Of a stretch of DNA of 64,000 bases, positions 31,870 to 40,298 are shown one piece after another. Below the pieces are notes generated by a model that worked only from the letters and a program-made list of their open reading frames with translations, ran no database searches and was not told the DNA's origin. Position numbers and translations under genes: made by a program. How positions within the stretch are numbered: the first letter of the stretch is position 1; each line of letters starts with the position of its first letter. This DNA is from Flavobacterium endoglycinae (lineage in GTDB: Bacteria > Bacteroidota > Bacteroidia > Flavobacteriales > Flavobacteriaceae), in the NCBI RefSeq assembly GCF_017352115.1, contig NZ_CP071448.1:3756001-3820000 (forward strand), read 5' to 3'.

Positions 31870-32283
31870 ATGAGCACATTAAACAGACCTAAAAATATTG
31901 GCCGAAACATAAGCCGAATTAGAGAACTTCGCGGGATGAAACAAGGAGCACTTGCTGATGCAATTGGTACAAGCCAGCAGACTATTTCAAGTATTGAAAC
32001 CAGCGAAACTGTCGAATTTGAAAAATTGGTACAAATTGCAAAAGCTCTTGGCGTGACGGTAGAAGCAATTGAAAATTTTACAGAAGAATCTGTTTTTAAT
32101 TTCTTCAATAATTTTTATGATAATAGTGCAAATAATGGTCAAGCTGCGTCTGGACCTATTTTTACTTTTAATCCTTTAGATAAGATGGTTGAACTTTATG
32201 AACGGTTGGTTCAGGCTGAAAAAGAATTAGTTCAGGCAGAAAGGGAAAAGGTAGAATATTTAGAAAAACTGCTTAAAAAATAA
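31870..32283 (+). CDS. XRE-family helix-turn-helix regulator
   Basis: This 137-residue protein has a Cro/CI-type HTH at residues 10-65 (ISRIRELRGMKQGALADAIGTSQQTISSIETSETVEFEKLVQIAKALGVTVEAIENF). A linker (FNFFNNFYDNSANNGQ) and a C-terminal coiled coil with a repeated VQAE(K/R)E motif (YERLVQAEKELVQAEREKVEYLEKLL) probably drive dimerisation. Such small XRE proteins are common and numerous in Flavobacteria. The gene is flanked by direct copies of a hairpin repeat unit and has no neighbour on its strand. Its target is unknown. Confidence 0.92.
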   Translation: MSTLNRPKNIGRNISRIRELRGMKQGALADAIGTSQQTISSIETSETVEFEKLVQIAKALGVTVEAIENFTEESVFNFFNNFYDNSANNGQAASGPIFTFNPLDKMVELYERLVQAEKELVQAEREKVEYLEKLLKK

Positions 32284-32301
32284 TATAAAGAACAAAGATA
32301 A

Positions 32302-32393
32302 AATCAATTGCCTCTAGTTTTAACTGGAGGTTTTTTGTTTGAATGCGAATTAGGCTTTAGCCAAAATGATAAAGTTTGGCTAAAGCCTTTTTT
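32302..32393 (+). terminator. Repeat unit with two hairpins ending the XRE gene
   Basis: CCTCTAGTT-TT-AACTGGAGG with TTTTTT (32311-32336) corresponds to the copy at 31624, with stem changes that keep pairing. It is followed by a perfect 14-pair stem AGGCTTTAGCCAAA...TTTGGCTAAAGCCT (32352-32365 with 32375-32388) and a T-run. Both can terminate transcription. Confidence 0.85.
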
Positions 32394-32464
32394 ATATAGA
32401 TTTATTTATCTCCAGCTAAATCTGGAGGAAATTGAGATCTTGCAATAATCTTATTCTTTTTTTA

Positions 32465-32556
32465 TGCGTTAGGATAGAAGCGGTATCCTTTTTCTTGCTT
32501 ATTTAGCAAGGAAAATAATTAGCGAATAGCCTGGTCGAAGGAAATGCCCAAAATTA
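32465..32556. repeat. GCGTTAGGGAT structured repeat, copy 2
   Basis: TGCGTTAGGATAGAAGCGG...GGAAATGCCCAAAATTA aligns along its length with 13119-13210. The internal hairpin is now TTTTTCTTGCT-TATTT-AGCAAGGAAAA: the sequence differs but pairing is retained. Confidence 0.8.
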
Positions 32557-32567
32557 TTTAATTTTCA

Positions 32568-32912
32568 TTAAGTGGATTTTTCAGAATTAAATAAATACTT
32601 GGTTACTAGTGTAAAAAAAACTAAAATATTTAATGTTGTCGAACCAATTAGAGTGATGATTATGGTATCAGATAAGGCTAATTTTCCAAGTCCTTTCAGT
32701 ATCAAAATAGAAAAAATACAAATACACCAAATACAGGTAAAGCTGAAAATATATTCAGCATACTTTTTTCTTTCCAGCATATTTTGATTTGAATTTGCTA
32801 AATCAGATAAGTGTTTTTCATAAAACATTCTTTCTTCATTAGAGCTTTGCAAAGGTGGTGTAGAAGCTACCTGATTAATAAGTGCATTTAATGGATTTGG
32901 TTCTGTTGCCAT
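32568..32912 (-). CDS. Two-TM protein paired with Panacea protein, candidate toxin
   Basis: This 114-residue protein has a charged cytosolic N-terminal half (residues 1-52, EERMFYEKHLSDLANSNQNMLERKKYAEY). Two membrane segments follow (about 53-73 and 82-104), with a short tail. No enzyme motif. It starts 8 bp after the Panacea-domain gene on the same strand. Panacea proteins are antitoxins that partner with diverse toxins, including small membrane proteins, so this may be the toxin of a PanAT-like pair. A non-toxic function cannot be excluded. Confidence 0.75.
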   Translation of the reverse strand: MATEPNPLNALINQVASTPPLQSSNEERMFYEKHLSDLANSNQNMLERKKYAEYIFSFTCIWCICIFSILILKGLGKLALSDTIIITLIGSTTLNILVFFTLVTKYLFNSEKST

Positions 32913-32920
32913 AAATAAAA

Positions 32921-33397
32921 TTATTCAGCATTTTGAAGCTCTGGATTAAAAAATTGTTCAAAAAAGATTTTCATATCATTTTCAGAAATGAGGGAGTCTT
33001 TTTGAAGTTTTGCTTTTGTCCACGGAGAATTTTCTGCATGAGTCCAATTTGATAATTGAATTGCTGAAAGTTTTTTAGCAACTTCTAAAACAAAAGTAAC
33101 CGCTTCTTCTGCATCTTCATCTAATTTAACTTTTGATTTGTATTGCTGATATTCCCAAGGTATTTCTTTAATACTTTCGTTGCCATATTTTTTAAACTCG
33201 TAGTAAACCTTTTCAACAACAGGACCATACTTCCAAGCTTTTATAGGTTCTTCTATCAATGGTGTTCCATGTTTAACTAAGTATATACCATTAGCAATAT
33301 AGAGGAGTTTTTGCAATTTCATATTAGATATTCCTTCTCCTTCCTCTTGAGCACGTTCAAGTATTTTTCCAGACATAAATAGAGCTGAATACGGCAT
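32921..33397 (-). CDS. Panacea-domain (DUF4065, SocA-like) antitoxin
   Basis: This 158-residue protein holds the Panacea/DUF4065 core: SNMKLQKLLYIANGIYLVKHGTPLIEEPIKAWKYGPVVEKVYYEFKKYG at residues 24-72, followed by helices ending with LSNWTHAENSPWTKA, a common C-terminal block. The family includes SocA and the PanA antitoxins that neutralise many unrelated toxins. Here it precedes a two-TM protein in a two-gene operon. An inverted repeat AAAGTTAA...TTAACTTT (33471-33478 and 33496-33503) upstream may serve autoregulation. Confidence 0.92.
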   Translation of the reverse strand: MPYSALFMSGKILERAQEEGEGISNMKLQKLLYIANGIYLVKHGTPLIEEPIKAWKYGPVVEKVYYEFKKYGNESIKEIPWEYQQYKSKVKLDEDAEEAVTFVLEVAKKLSAIQLSNWTHAENSPWTKAKLQKDSLISENDMKIFFEQFFNPELQNAE

Positions 33398-33635
33398 TGT
33401 TTTTAGATTTTTTAGAAAAATTATGTGTAAAATAGAAAAACTATTTCCATTTTATAAAAGAAATTTCTGTAAAGTTAATCATTTTTTATTTACGTTTAAC
33501 TTTGCTTTTCATCTCAATATCAACATTAAAAGTAGATAATAATTTAATTTGTGAGAAGTCTTTATTTAGTTTCATCTCTGTCAAAGCGCCAACTTTGACA
33601 AAGATTACTCTACAAGTGAAACTAAATTCAAAATT

Positions 33636-34421
33636 TTAAAATAAAACTTCTTTAGTAATGATGTAAAATCCCATTACGAGTACAAACCAGCCAAAAAGAG
33701 GTTTTAATCGGGCTCCGTCTATTTTTTTAGAAAGCTGGCTCCCGATTAACATTCCGAGAAGTGCCATTCCAGATACACCTAACAGAAAAGTATAATCAAT
33801 AGGAGTTCCGATGTATAAATCGCCTCCAAATCCTATTGATGAATTAATAGTGATGATTAGTAGTGAAGTTCCCACGGCTTGTTTCATGGGTAATTTGGCA
33901 AAAAACAACAAGGCAGGAATTATTAAGAATCCGCCTCCAGCTCCCAGAAATCCGGTTACAATTCCAACTAGGAATCCAATAATGCTTAGTTGTATATAAT
34001 TGGTTTCCGTTCCTTTTATCTCGGTTACATTTTTTTTAATCATCGAAATAGCAGCTGTTATCATTAAGATTGAAAAGACAATCATAATCAGAAAGTCTTT
34101 TGAAACAGAATAAGAGGCAATCGAAAAAATGGTTGAAGCAATCTGCGGGAAAATAACTTCACGAATAATCAAAATCGAAATAACAGAAGGAATGGCAAAA
34201 TACAATGCCGATTTTAATTTCAGATTTCCCATTTTGTAATGACTGTAACTGCCAAACAAAGCGGTCAATCCCACAATAAATAAAGAATAGGAAGTTGCCT
34301 GATCTGGATTTACTTTAAATAAATACACCAAAATAGGAATAGTCAAGATAGAACCGCCTCCGCCAATTAATCCCAGCGAAATCCCGATAATAATCGAAGC
34401 AAAATAACCTAAATATTCCAT
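33636..34421 (-). CDS. TauE/SafE-family sulfite/anion exporter
   Basis: This 261-residue protein has eight or so membrane segments in two repeats, each opening with a glycine-rich motif: SLGLIGGGGSILTIPILVYLF and FLVGIVTGFLGAGGGFLIIPALLFF, the family hallmark. Members export sulfite, sulfoacetate or related anions. With the rhodanese and Crp/Fnr genes to the right and the sulfur cluster at 25-28 kb, a sulfur role is plausible. The gene is followed (on its upstream side) by a 746-bp non-coding stretch of repeats. Confidence 0.93.
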   Translation of the reverse strand: MEYLGYFASIIIGISLGLIGGGGSILTIPILVYLFKVNPDQATSYSLFIVGLTALFGSYSHYKMGNLKLKSALYFAIPSVISILIIREVIFPQIASTIFSIASYSVSKDFLIMIVFSILMITAAISMIKKNVTEIKGTETNYIQLSIIGFLVGIVTGFLGAGGGFLIIPALLFFAKLPMKQAVGTSLLIITINSSIGFGGDLYIGTPIDYTFLLGVSGMALLGMLIGSQLSKKIDGARLKPLFGWFVLVMGFYIITKEVLF

Positions 34422-34494
34422 TGCATTTATTTTTATGCAAAGTTGCTTCGGAAATTAGAAACCTACAGTAACATTTATCACAGAAGATATTTTT

Positions 34495-34857
34495 TGTTTT
34501 TTTCCGCCACGAATTCACGAATTATTTTTGATAATGATTGAGAAAAGAAAGTAAAATTGGTGGTAGAAAATCATGGAAGTTTTTCCGCCACGAATTCACG
34601 AATTATTTTTGATAATGATTGAGAAAAGAAAGTAAAATTGGTGTTAGAAAATCATGGAGGTTTTTTCCGCCACGAATTCACGAATTATTTTGATAATGAT
34701 TGAGAAAAGAAAGTAAAATTAATGGTAGAAAATCATGGAGGTTTTTTCCGCCACGAATGCACGAATTATTTTTGATAATGATTGAGAAAAGGAAGTAAAA
34801 TTGGTGGTAGAAAATCATGGAAGTTTTTTCCGCCACGAATTCACGAATTATTTTGTC
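34495..34857. repeat. Five-copy 81-82 bp tandem repeat
   Basis: Units start with CCGCCACGAATTCACGAATT at 34504, 34585, 34667, 34748 and 34830, a period of 81 or 82 bp. Each contains TTTTGATAATGATTGAG and AAAATCATGGA(A/G)G. Four units are full and the fifth stops after the first 30 bp. Differences are few single-base changes (for example CACGAATGCACG in unit 4). There are no variable spacers, so this is not CRISPR. It belongs to the same family as the repeats around the GxxExxY gene. Confidence 0.95.
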
Positions 34858-34897
34858 AAAGAAAATGATTATGGATTTTTCTGTGTAAATAATTCAC

Positions 34898-35023
34898 CAC
34901 ATAGAGACATAGATTTTTTTGTCAAATTAAGATAAGAGAAGAAACTAGTTTCCACACATAGCTATGTGCATTTAAACAAGTGAAATGCCTTTTTTGCGTT
35001 TACAAAAACTATGTCTCTATGTG
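34898..35023. repeat. Inverted repeat, CACATAGAGACATAG
   Basis: CACATAGAGACATAG at 34898-34912 and its exact complement at 35009-35023 are 96 bp apart. A smaller hairpin (CACATAGCTATGTG) lies between them near 34955. No coding frame is seen in 34422-35167. 35139-35158 is another CCACGAATTCAC copy next to the Crp/Fnr stop. Confidence 0.8.
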
Positions 35024-35167
35024 TTAAAATATTTATACGCATTTTGAGAAAATTCTAACAACAAAGAAAATTAGTGCAATTCGCGTAATTGCTTCGCCAG
35101 TTTGCTACTGCGTGGGTCTTACAGTAAAAATTACAGTGAAATTCGTGAATTCGTGGCGAAAAAAACT

Positions 35168-35794
35168 TTATTTTAAAAGTTCAATTTGGTTTCGATTAAG
35201 TTTGACAAGACCGCGCTGTTCCATTTTTTTTAGTAATCTTGAAACAACTTCACGAGAAGTATTTAATTCGGTTGCAATTTCCTGATGCGAAAGATTCACT
35301 TCAGAACAACCGCAGGCATCAGAATGCCTTTTTAAATAAAATTCCAAACGCTCATCCATAGAACGAAAAGCAATATTATCGACTACTTCCAGAACTTCTT
35401 CAAAACGGCTTCGGTAGGTTTCAATGACAAATTCGTACCAAGAACGGTGTTCCATCATCCATTTATCCATCAACTGCAGCGGAATCATCATAACCGTAAC
35501 ATCTTCGACTACTTTTGCCATGATCTGGCTTTTTTCACTTTTGGCTGTGCAGATCATTGAGATGGCACAGGCTTGACCAGGCTGTAAGTAATACATTAAA
35601 AATTCGCCGCCATCTTCGCCTTCACGGTAAATTTTAATTTTCCCTTTTGTAATTAAAACTGTGTTTTTAATATATTGTCCAGTACGCATTAAAATAGTTC
35701 CGGCTTCAAAATCTTGTAAACTTCCGTTTTCTTCAATTACAGCGATAAGTTCGTTTGAGAAATTAGGAAAGATGGTTTTTAATGAATGATTCAT
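35168..35794 (-). CDS. Crp/Fnr family transcription regulator
   Basis: This 208-residue protein has an N-terminal cyclic-nucleotide-binding fold (about 20-130: GTILMRTGQYIKNTVLITKGKIKIYREGEDGGEFLMYYLQPGQACAISM). A Crp-type HTH follows (LSHQEIATELNTSREVVSRLLKKMEQRGLVKL). It lacks the N-terminal Cys cluster of FNR but has several Cys residues (C76, C82, then CGC near 159). Oxygen, NO or redox sensing is possible but not shown. It is divergent from a single-domain rhodanese across 348 bp and near other sulfur genes. Its size matches Bacteroidota regulators associated with rhodanese and cytochrome genes. Confidence 0.93.
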   Translation of the reverse strand: MNHSLKTIFPNFSNELIAVIEENGSLQDFEAGTILMRTGQYIKNTVLITKGKIKIYREGEDGGEFLMYYLQPGQACAISMICTAKSEKSQIMAKVVEDVTVMMIPLQLMDKWMMEHRSWYEFVIETYRSRFEEVLEVVDNIAFRSMDERLEFYLKRHSDACGCSEVNLSHQEIATELNTSREVVSRLLKKMEQRGLVKLNRNQIELLK

Positions 35795-36142
35795 TTGTAT
35801 AAAAATTTTGTCAATTCTAGGCTCCGCTCGAAATAACAGATGTCATTTTGATGTCTTGGTTTTTATCAAAAAGTTATTAAAAAATAAAATTTTATGCAAA
35901 GATACTAGTTTGAATTGGGATTAATTGTGAGAAAACAGGATTTGATATTAATTTTATGTAAATGAAAAAATCCTATTTTCTATCGATTTTACAGACTATA
36001 ATTTTAAAAATAACAGCTAAATTTGTATTTCACTGATTATAATACTTTCTCTAAAACGTTTTCTGAGAATAATAATCGAAATCGCATTTGGTACGTTTTT
36101 TATAAATAGAAACGTCGTAATTTTACAAAAACACATTTTACT
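35795..36142. other. Divergent intergenic region, Crp/Fnr to rhodanese
   Basis: This is AT-rich sequence with no open frame of note. Possible signals are TAAATTTG (36018-36025), fitting a -7 box on the plus strand but 118 bp from the rhodanese start, and a 10-bp palindrome AAAACGTTTT (36053-36062). I see no clear Fnr-type site. Confidence 0.5.
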
Positions 36143-36454
36143 ATGAATTTATCACAAGAAGATTGGATTGCTCAGTTACAAGCTGACGAAAATGCAGTTA
36201 TACTTGACGTAAGAACTGAAGACGAATTTAATGATGGCTATATTGAAAATGCTGTAAACATTGATATCAATAAAGGTCAGGCTTTTATTTATGAAATTGA
36301 AGAATTAGACAAAAATAAAAACTATTATGTGTACTGTCGTTCTGGTGCCAGAAGTGCTAAAGCATGTCAGATTATGAATGAGTTAGGTATCGAAAATGCC
36401 TATAATCTGCTTGGTGGTATACTGGACTGGGAAGGCGAAACCGTACAACCATAA
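36143..36454 (+). CDS. Single-domain rhodanese
   Basis: This 103-residue cytoplasmic sulfurtransferase has an intact active-site loop [13 protein letters not shown] with the catalytic Cys near residue 66. Family blocks [23 protein letters not shown] and [11 protein letters not shown] are also present. It transfers sulfane sulfur from thiosulfate, persulfide or a carrier. Divergent to a Crp/Fnr regulator, which is a common arrangement and suggests regulation by it. A terminator follows at 36463. Confidence 0.95.
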   Translation: MNLSQEDWIAQLQADENAVILDVRTEDEFNDGYIENAVNIDINKGQAFIYEIEELDKNKNYYVYCRSGARSAKACQIMNELGIENAYNLLGGILDWEGETVQP

Positions 36455-36462
36455 AATAGAAG

Positions 36463-36488
36463 AAGAGGCGAAAAAAGCCTCTTTTTTC
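36463..36488 (+). terminator. Terminator after the rhodanese gene
   Basis: Stem AAGAGGC-GAAAAAA-GCCTCTT is followed by TTTTT, 9 bp after the stop codon. It separates the rhodanese from the gapN gene. Confidence 0.85.
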
Positions 36489-36527
36489 ATTAAAGAGCTA
36501 TTAATAACCAAACTAAATTACCAGATT

Positions 36528-38108
36528 ATGAGTTTAATACCCGAAGAATTTGAAATTAAATCTCTTTTAAATCAAGATACTTATCTTGTAAATGGAGAGT
36601 TGAAACAATGGACAGGGCAGACCACACCTGTGTTTTCGACCATTTCATCTACAGAAAAATATGCACCTACTTTATTAGGATCGATTCCTTTTATGGGCGA
36701 AAAAGAAGCTGCCGAAGTTGTTGAAGCAGCCAATGAAGCTTATGATAAAGGACAAGGTTTGTGGCCTACAATGAAAGTTGCTGACCGTATTAAATGCATG
36801 GAAAAATTCGTTTCTCAAATGAAAGAAACCCGCGAAGAAGTGGTGAAGTATTTAATGTGGGAAATTGGAAAATCATTAGGCGATTCTCAAAAAGAATTTG
36901 ACAGAACTGTCGAATACATTTATGACACTATTGCCAGTTATAAAGAATTAAACGGACGAAGCGCTCATTTTGAAAAAGTACAAGGAGTAAATGCCATGAT
37001 TCGCCGTGGCCCTCTTGGAGTGGTTTTGTGTCTTGGACCATACAACTATCCTTTAAATGAAACGTTTTCATTATTGATTCCGGCCTTGATTATGGGAAAT
37101 ACTGTTATCTTCAAGCCTGCCAAACATGGAGTTTTATGTATTTCACCATTATTAGAAGCTTTTAAAACAAGTTTCCCAAAAGGTGTTATCAATATTGTGT
37201 ATGGAAGAGGACGTGAAGTAGCTTCTCCAATCATGAAATCAGGAAAAATTGATGTTCTGGCATTAATTGGAAACAGTAAATCAGCAATTGCGTTACAAGA
37301 TCAGCATCCAAACAAAAACAGATTGCGTTTAATTTTAGGTCTTGAAGCGAAAAACCCAGCAATTATTCTTCCAGATGCTGATTTAGATTTGGCTATTCAG
37401 GAATGTATCACAGGAACTTTATCGTTTAACGGGCAACGTTGTACAGCTTTAAAGGTATTATACGTTCACGAATCTATTGCGGAGGAATTCAATAAAAGAT
37501 TCTCTGAAAAAGTAGATTCATTAAAATTTGGAAATCCTTGGGAATCTGGAGTGTCTTTAACACCACTTCCAGAAACTGAAAAACCATCTTATATTCAAGG
37601 ATTAATTGACGATGCAACAAGTAAAGGTGCTAAAATCCTAAACGAAAAAGGAGGAAAGCATACTGATAATTATATCTTTCCAGCCGTTTTATATCCGGTA
37701 AACAGCAAAATGCGTGTGTATCATGAAGAACAATTTGGTCCTGTGGTTCCAGTTATTTCTTTTAAAGATATCAAAGAACCTCTTGAAGATATGGCCGAAT
37801 CTAATTATGGGCAGCAGGTAAGTTTGTTCGGAAAAGACATTAAAACTCTGGCACCGCTTATAGATGCTTTGGTAAACTTAGTGTGCCGTGTAAACTTAAA
37901 CAGCTCTTGCCAGAGAGGTCCAGATGCATTCCCATTTACAGGTCGTAAAGATTCTGCTGTAGGAACTCTAAGTATTCCAGATGCTTTGCGTTCATTCTCA
38001 ATCCGTACGTTTGTCGCTTCAAAAGACATTGCTTATAACAACGAAATTCTGCAGGAATTGTTAAACAGCAAAGAGTCGAATTTCATAAATACCGACTATA
38101 TTTTGTAA
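36528..38108 (+). CDS. gapN: NADP-dependent glyceraldehyde-3-phosphate dehydrogenase (ALDH superfamily)
   Basis: This protein has 526 residues from ATG 36528; the longer frame back to 36396 overlaps the rhodanese and terminator. It is an aldehyde dehydrogenase with catalytic E273 ([10 protein letters not shown]) and C305 ([11 protein letters not shown]). N-terminal [11 protein letters not shown] and the C-terminal [42 protein letters not shown] region are typical of GapN-like enzymes in Bacteroidota. It would oxidise glyceraldehyde 3-phosphate directly to 3-phosphoglycerate, yielding NADPH without ATP. Substrate assignment rests on family resemblance. It is monocistronic. Confidence 0.88.
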   Translation: MSLIPEEFEIKSLLNQDTYLVNGELKQWTGQTTPVFSTISSTEKYAPTLLGSIPFMGEKEAAEVVEAANEAYDKGQGLWPTMKVADRIKCMEKFVSQMKETREEVVKYLMWEIGKSLGDSQKEFDRTVEYIYDTIASYKELNGRSAHFEKVQGVNAMIRRGPLGVVLCLGPYNYPLNETFSLLIPALIMGNTVIFKPAKHGVLCISPLLEAFKTSFPKGVINIVYGRGREVASPIMKSGKIDVLALIGNSKSAIALQDQHPNKNRLRLILGLEAKNPAIILPDADLDLAIQECITGTLSFNGQRCTALKVLYVHESIAEEFNKRFSEKVDSLKFGNPWESGVSLTPLPETEKPSYIQGLIDDATSKGAKILNEKGGKHTDNYIFPAVLYPVNSKMRVYHEEQFGPVVPVISFKDIKEPLEDMAESNYGQQVSLFGKDIKTLAPLIDALVNLVCRVNLNSSCQRGPDAFPFTGRKDSAVGTLSIPDALRSFSIRTFVASKDIAYNNEILQELLNSKESNFINTDYIL

Positions 38109-38138
38109 GCATCAAGGTTATATATTAATTGTAGCTGG

Positions 38139-38174
38139 CCGTCTTTTTTCTTCTCAGAAATCAGACGGTTTTTT
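38139..38174 (+). terminator. Terminator after gapN
   Basis: Outer stem CCGTCT/AGACGG encloses TTTCT-TCTC-AGAAA and is followed by TTTTTTC. It lies 31 bp after the stop. Confidence 0.75.
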
Positions 38175-38288
38175 CTTTTGTAAGAATTTTTAGTTTTATT
38201 GTTCGAAAAATGTAATTTTATAAGAATTTGTAACTTAATTTTAAAAAAGCAGTCTTATAGAGAAACAATTAAATTACCAAAAGCACTT

Positions 38289-40157
38289 ATGAAAAAACTA
38301 TCACTCTATTTTGCTTTAGCAGGATTTTTATTTTTGGCAGAAACAAGCTTCGCGCAAGAGCTTTATATGCCAAGAAATATTAAAGCCGCTTACGCAAAAG
38401 GTACCCGTTCGATGGACGGAAAACCGGGAAAAAATTATTGGCAGAATCATGGTAAATATACTATGGATATTACAGTAGATGCCAAAACCAAAATGGTTTC
38501 AGGAACCGAAACTATTATTTATGAAAACAACAGTAACGACAGTTTACGAAATTTTGTAATTCGTTTTGTAAACAATCTGCACAAACCATCTGCACCAAGA
38601 AGCGGAACTGTAAGCGAAGATTTCCTAAGCAACGGATTAACGATTACTTCTCTTAAAATAGGTGGCGAAACCTATAAAGAAGATGGAAGAAGCTGGGGAA
38701 CAGTTGGAAATATAAAAATGAAAAAAGCCATCGCGCCTCATTCTAAAACAACCATTAATATCGACTGGAATTATCCTTTGTCGAAAGAAAGCGGTAGAGA
38801 AGGACAAATTGACGAAAGTACTTTCTTTGTAGCGTATAGTTACCCGAGAGTTTCTGTTTTTGATGATTACAATGGTTGGGACAGATTACCACATACAGAT
38901 CGTCAGGAATTTTACAACGACTTTAATGATTACGTCTATTCTGTAAAAGCACCTAAAAATTTTGTAGTCTATGCAACAGGAGATTTATTAAATCCAGATG
39001 AGGTTTTACAGCCAGAGTTCGCAGCGCGTCTTAAAAAATCATACGTAACAGATGAAATTCTGCATATTGCCAACGAACAAGAAATGAAAAGCGGAGTTGT
39101 TACCAAACAAAACGATTGGAATACTTGGAAATTTCAAGCTAACAATATTTCAGATGTATGTTTTGGATTGAGCGATCATTATTTATGGGATGCCAGCAGT
39201 GTGATAGTCGACAAAAAAGCAAACCGTCGTGCAAGCGTTCAGGCGGCTTATGATATTAAAGGAACTGATTTTGTTAATTCTGTTAAAAACAATCAATATG
39301 CTTTAGATTGGTTTTCAAATAACTGGCCTGGAATTCCATATCCATTTTCTAAAATGACGGCTTTTCAAGGTTTTGCAGACATGGAATATCCAATGATGTG
39401 TAACGATTCGCAAATGGATGATCCAAAATTTGCACAATTGGTGCAGGATCATGAAGTAGCACATACGTATTTTCCATTTTACATGGGAATCAACGAAACA
39501 CGTTATGCTTTTATGGACGAAGGCTGGGCAACTACTTTTGAATATTTAATTGGAATTGCAGAGCATGGAAAAGAAGCTGCTGATAAATTTTATAAAGAAT
39601 TTAGAGTGGAACAATACATTAATGATAAATCAACAGAAGAAGATCAGCCAATTATCTCAATGTCTACACAAGTTTCGGGTCCGGGTTATGGAAACAATTC
39701 TTATGGAAAAGCATCACTTTCCTATATAGCTTTAAAAGATTTGCTTGGAGATGATTTGTTCAAAAAATCATTGCATCATTATATGGATACTTGGAACGGA
39801 AAACACCCAATTCCTTGGGATTATTTTAATTCGATGAATACTGGTTCGGGAAAAAATCTGAATTGGTTCTTCAATAACTGGTTCTTCACCAATAACTATA
39901 TTGATCTTTCGGTTAAAGGAGTGGCAAAAAATACTATATCCATACAAAATGATGGAGGTTTTGCTATACCATTTGACGTAATTGTGGTTTACGCAGATAA
40001 TTCGACAGAAACATTACATCAGACTCCTGCCGTTTGGGAAAAAAATGGAAAGAATATATCTGTAACCGTTAAGGCGAAAAAAGCAATTAAAAAAGTGACC
40101 GTTGACGGCGGAATTTTCCTAGACGCTACTCCTGAAAATAATTCACTAAGCATTTAA
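38289..40157 (+). CDS. Secreted M1-family zinc metallopeptidase
   Basis: This protein has 622 residues from ATG 38289, which begins a clear signal peptide (MKKLSLYFALAGFLFLAETSFAQ); the upstream extension has none. The gluzincin motif is H388-E-V-A-H392 with E411 eighteen residues on (MDEGWATTFE), and an exopeptidase-like FADMEYPMMCN segment lies just before it. Usual M1 GxMEN is replaced by DMEYPM, as in many Bacteroidota paralogues. It probably trims peptides in the periplasm or outside the cell. Single gene with its own terminator. Confidence 0.94.
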   Translation: MKKLSLYFALAGFLFLAETSFAQELYMPRNIKAAYAKGTRSMDGKPGKNYWQNHGKYTMDITVDAKTKMVSGTETIIYENNSNDSLRNFVIRFVNNLHKPSAPRSGTVSEDFLSNGLTITSLKIGGETYKEDGRSWGTVGNIKMKKAIAPHSKTTINIDWNYPLSKESGREGQIDESTFFVAYSYPRVSVFDDYNGWDRLPHTDRQEFYNDFNDYVYSVKAPKNFVVYATGDLLNPDEVLQPEFAARLKKSYVTDEILHIANEQEMKSGVVTKQNDWNTWKFQANNISDVCFGLSDHYLWDASSVIVDKKANRRASVQAAYDIKGTDFVNSVKNNQYALDWFSNNWPGIPYPFSKMTAFQGFADMEYPMMCNDSQMDDPKFAQLVQDHEVAHTYFPFYMGINETRYAFMDEGWATTFEYLIGIAEHGKEAADKFYKEFRVEQYINDKSTEEDQPIISMSTQVSGPGYGNNSYGKASLSYIALKDLLGDDLFKKSLHHYMDTWNGKHPIPWDYFNSMNTGSGKNLNWFFNNWFFTNNYIDLSVKGVAKNTISIQNDGGFAIPFDVIVVYADNSTETLHQTPAVWEKNGKNISVTVKAKKAIKKVTVDGGIFLDATPENNSLSI

Positions 40158-40190
40158 GAAATAATCTATTTTTTTGTAAGAATATTGTTA

Positions 40191-40217
40191 AAACCACCAG
40201 TAAAATGGTGGTTTTTT
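40191..40217 (+). terminator. Terminator after the M1 peptidase
   Basis: Stem AAACCACCA-GTAAAA-TGGTGGTTT with a following T-run. Confidence 0.9.
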
Positions 40218-40238
40218 TGTTATAGAGAATAAATCATA

Positions 40239-40268
40239 TTTGTAGGAAAAATTATTTTGTTATGTTTG
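40239..40268 (+). promoter_or_regulatory. Promoter of the 40.3 kb secreted protein gene
   Basis: TTTG at 40239-40242, 18 bp spacer, then TATGTTTG at 40261-40268: a close match to the Bacteroidota TTTG/TAnnTTTG promoter. Transcription should start near 40275, so a longer frame beginning at 40257 is excluded and ATG 40299 is favoured. Confidence 0.8.
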
Positions 40269-40298
40269 CAAAAAAAAGACAAAAAACATTCGAAACTA

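Noticed and set aside
34495..34857. Possible CRISPR array
   Set aside because: The whole 81-82 bp unit is repeated with few changes. There are no unique spacers and no cas genes nearby.
36396..36527. Longer N-terminus for the GapN protein
   Set aside because: It would overlap the rhodanese gene and pass through its terminator; the family start matches ATG 36528.
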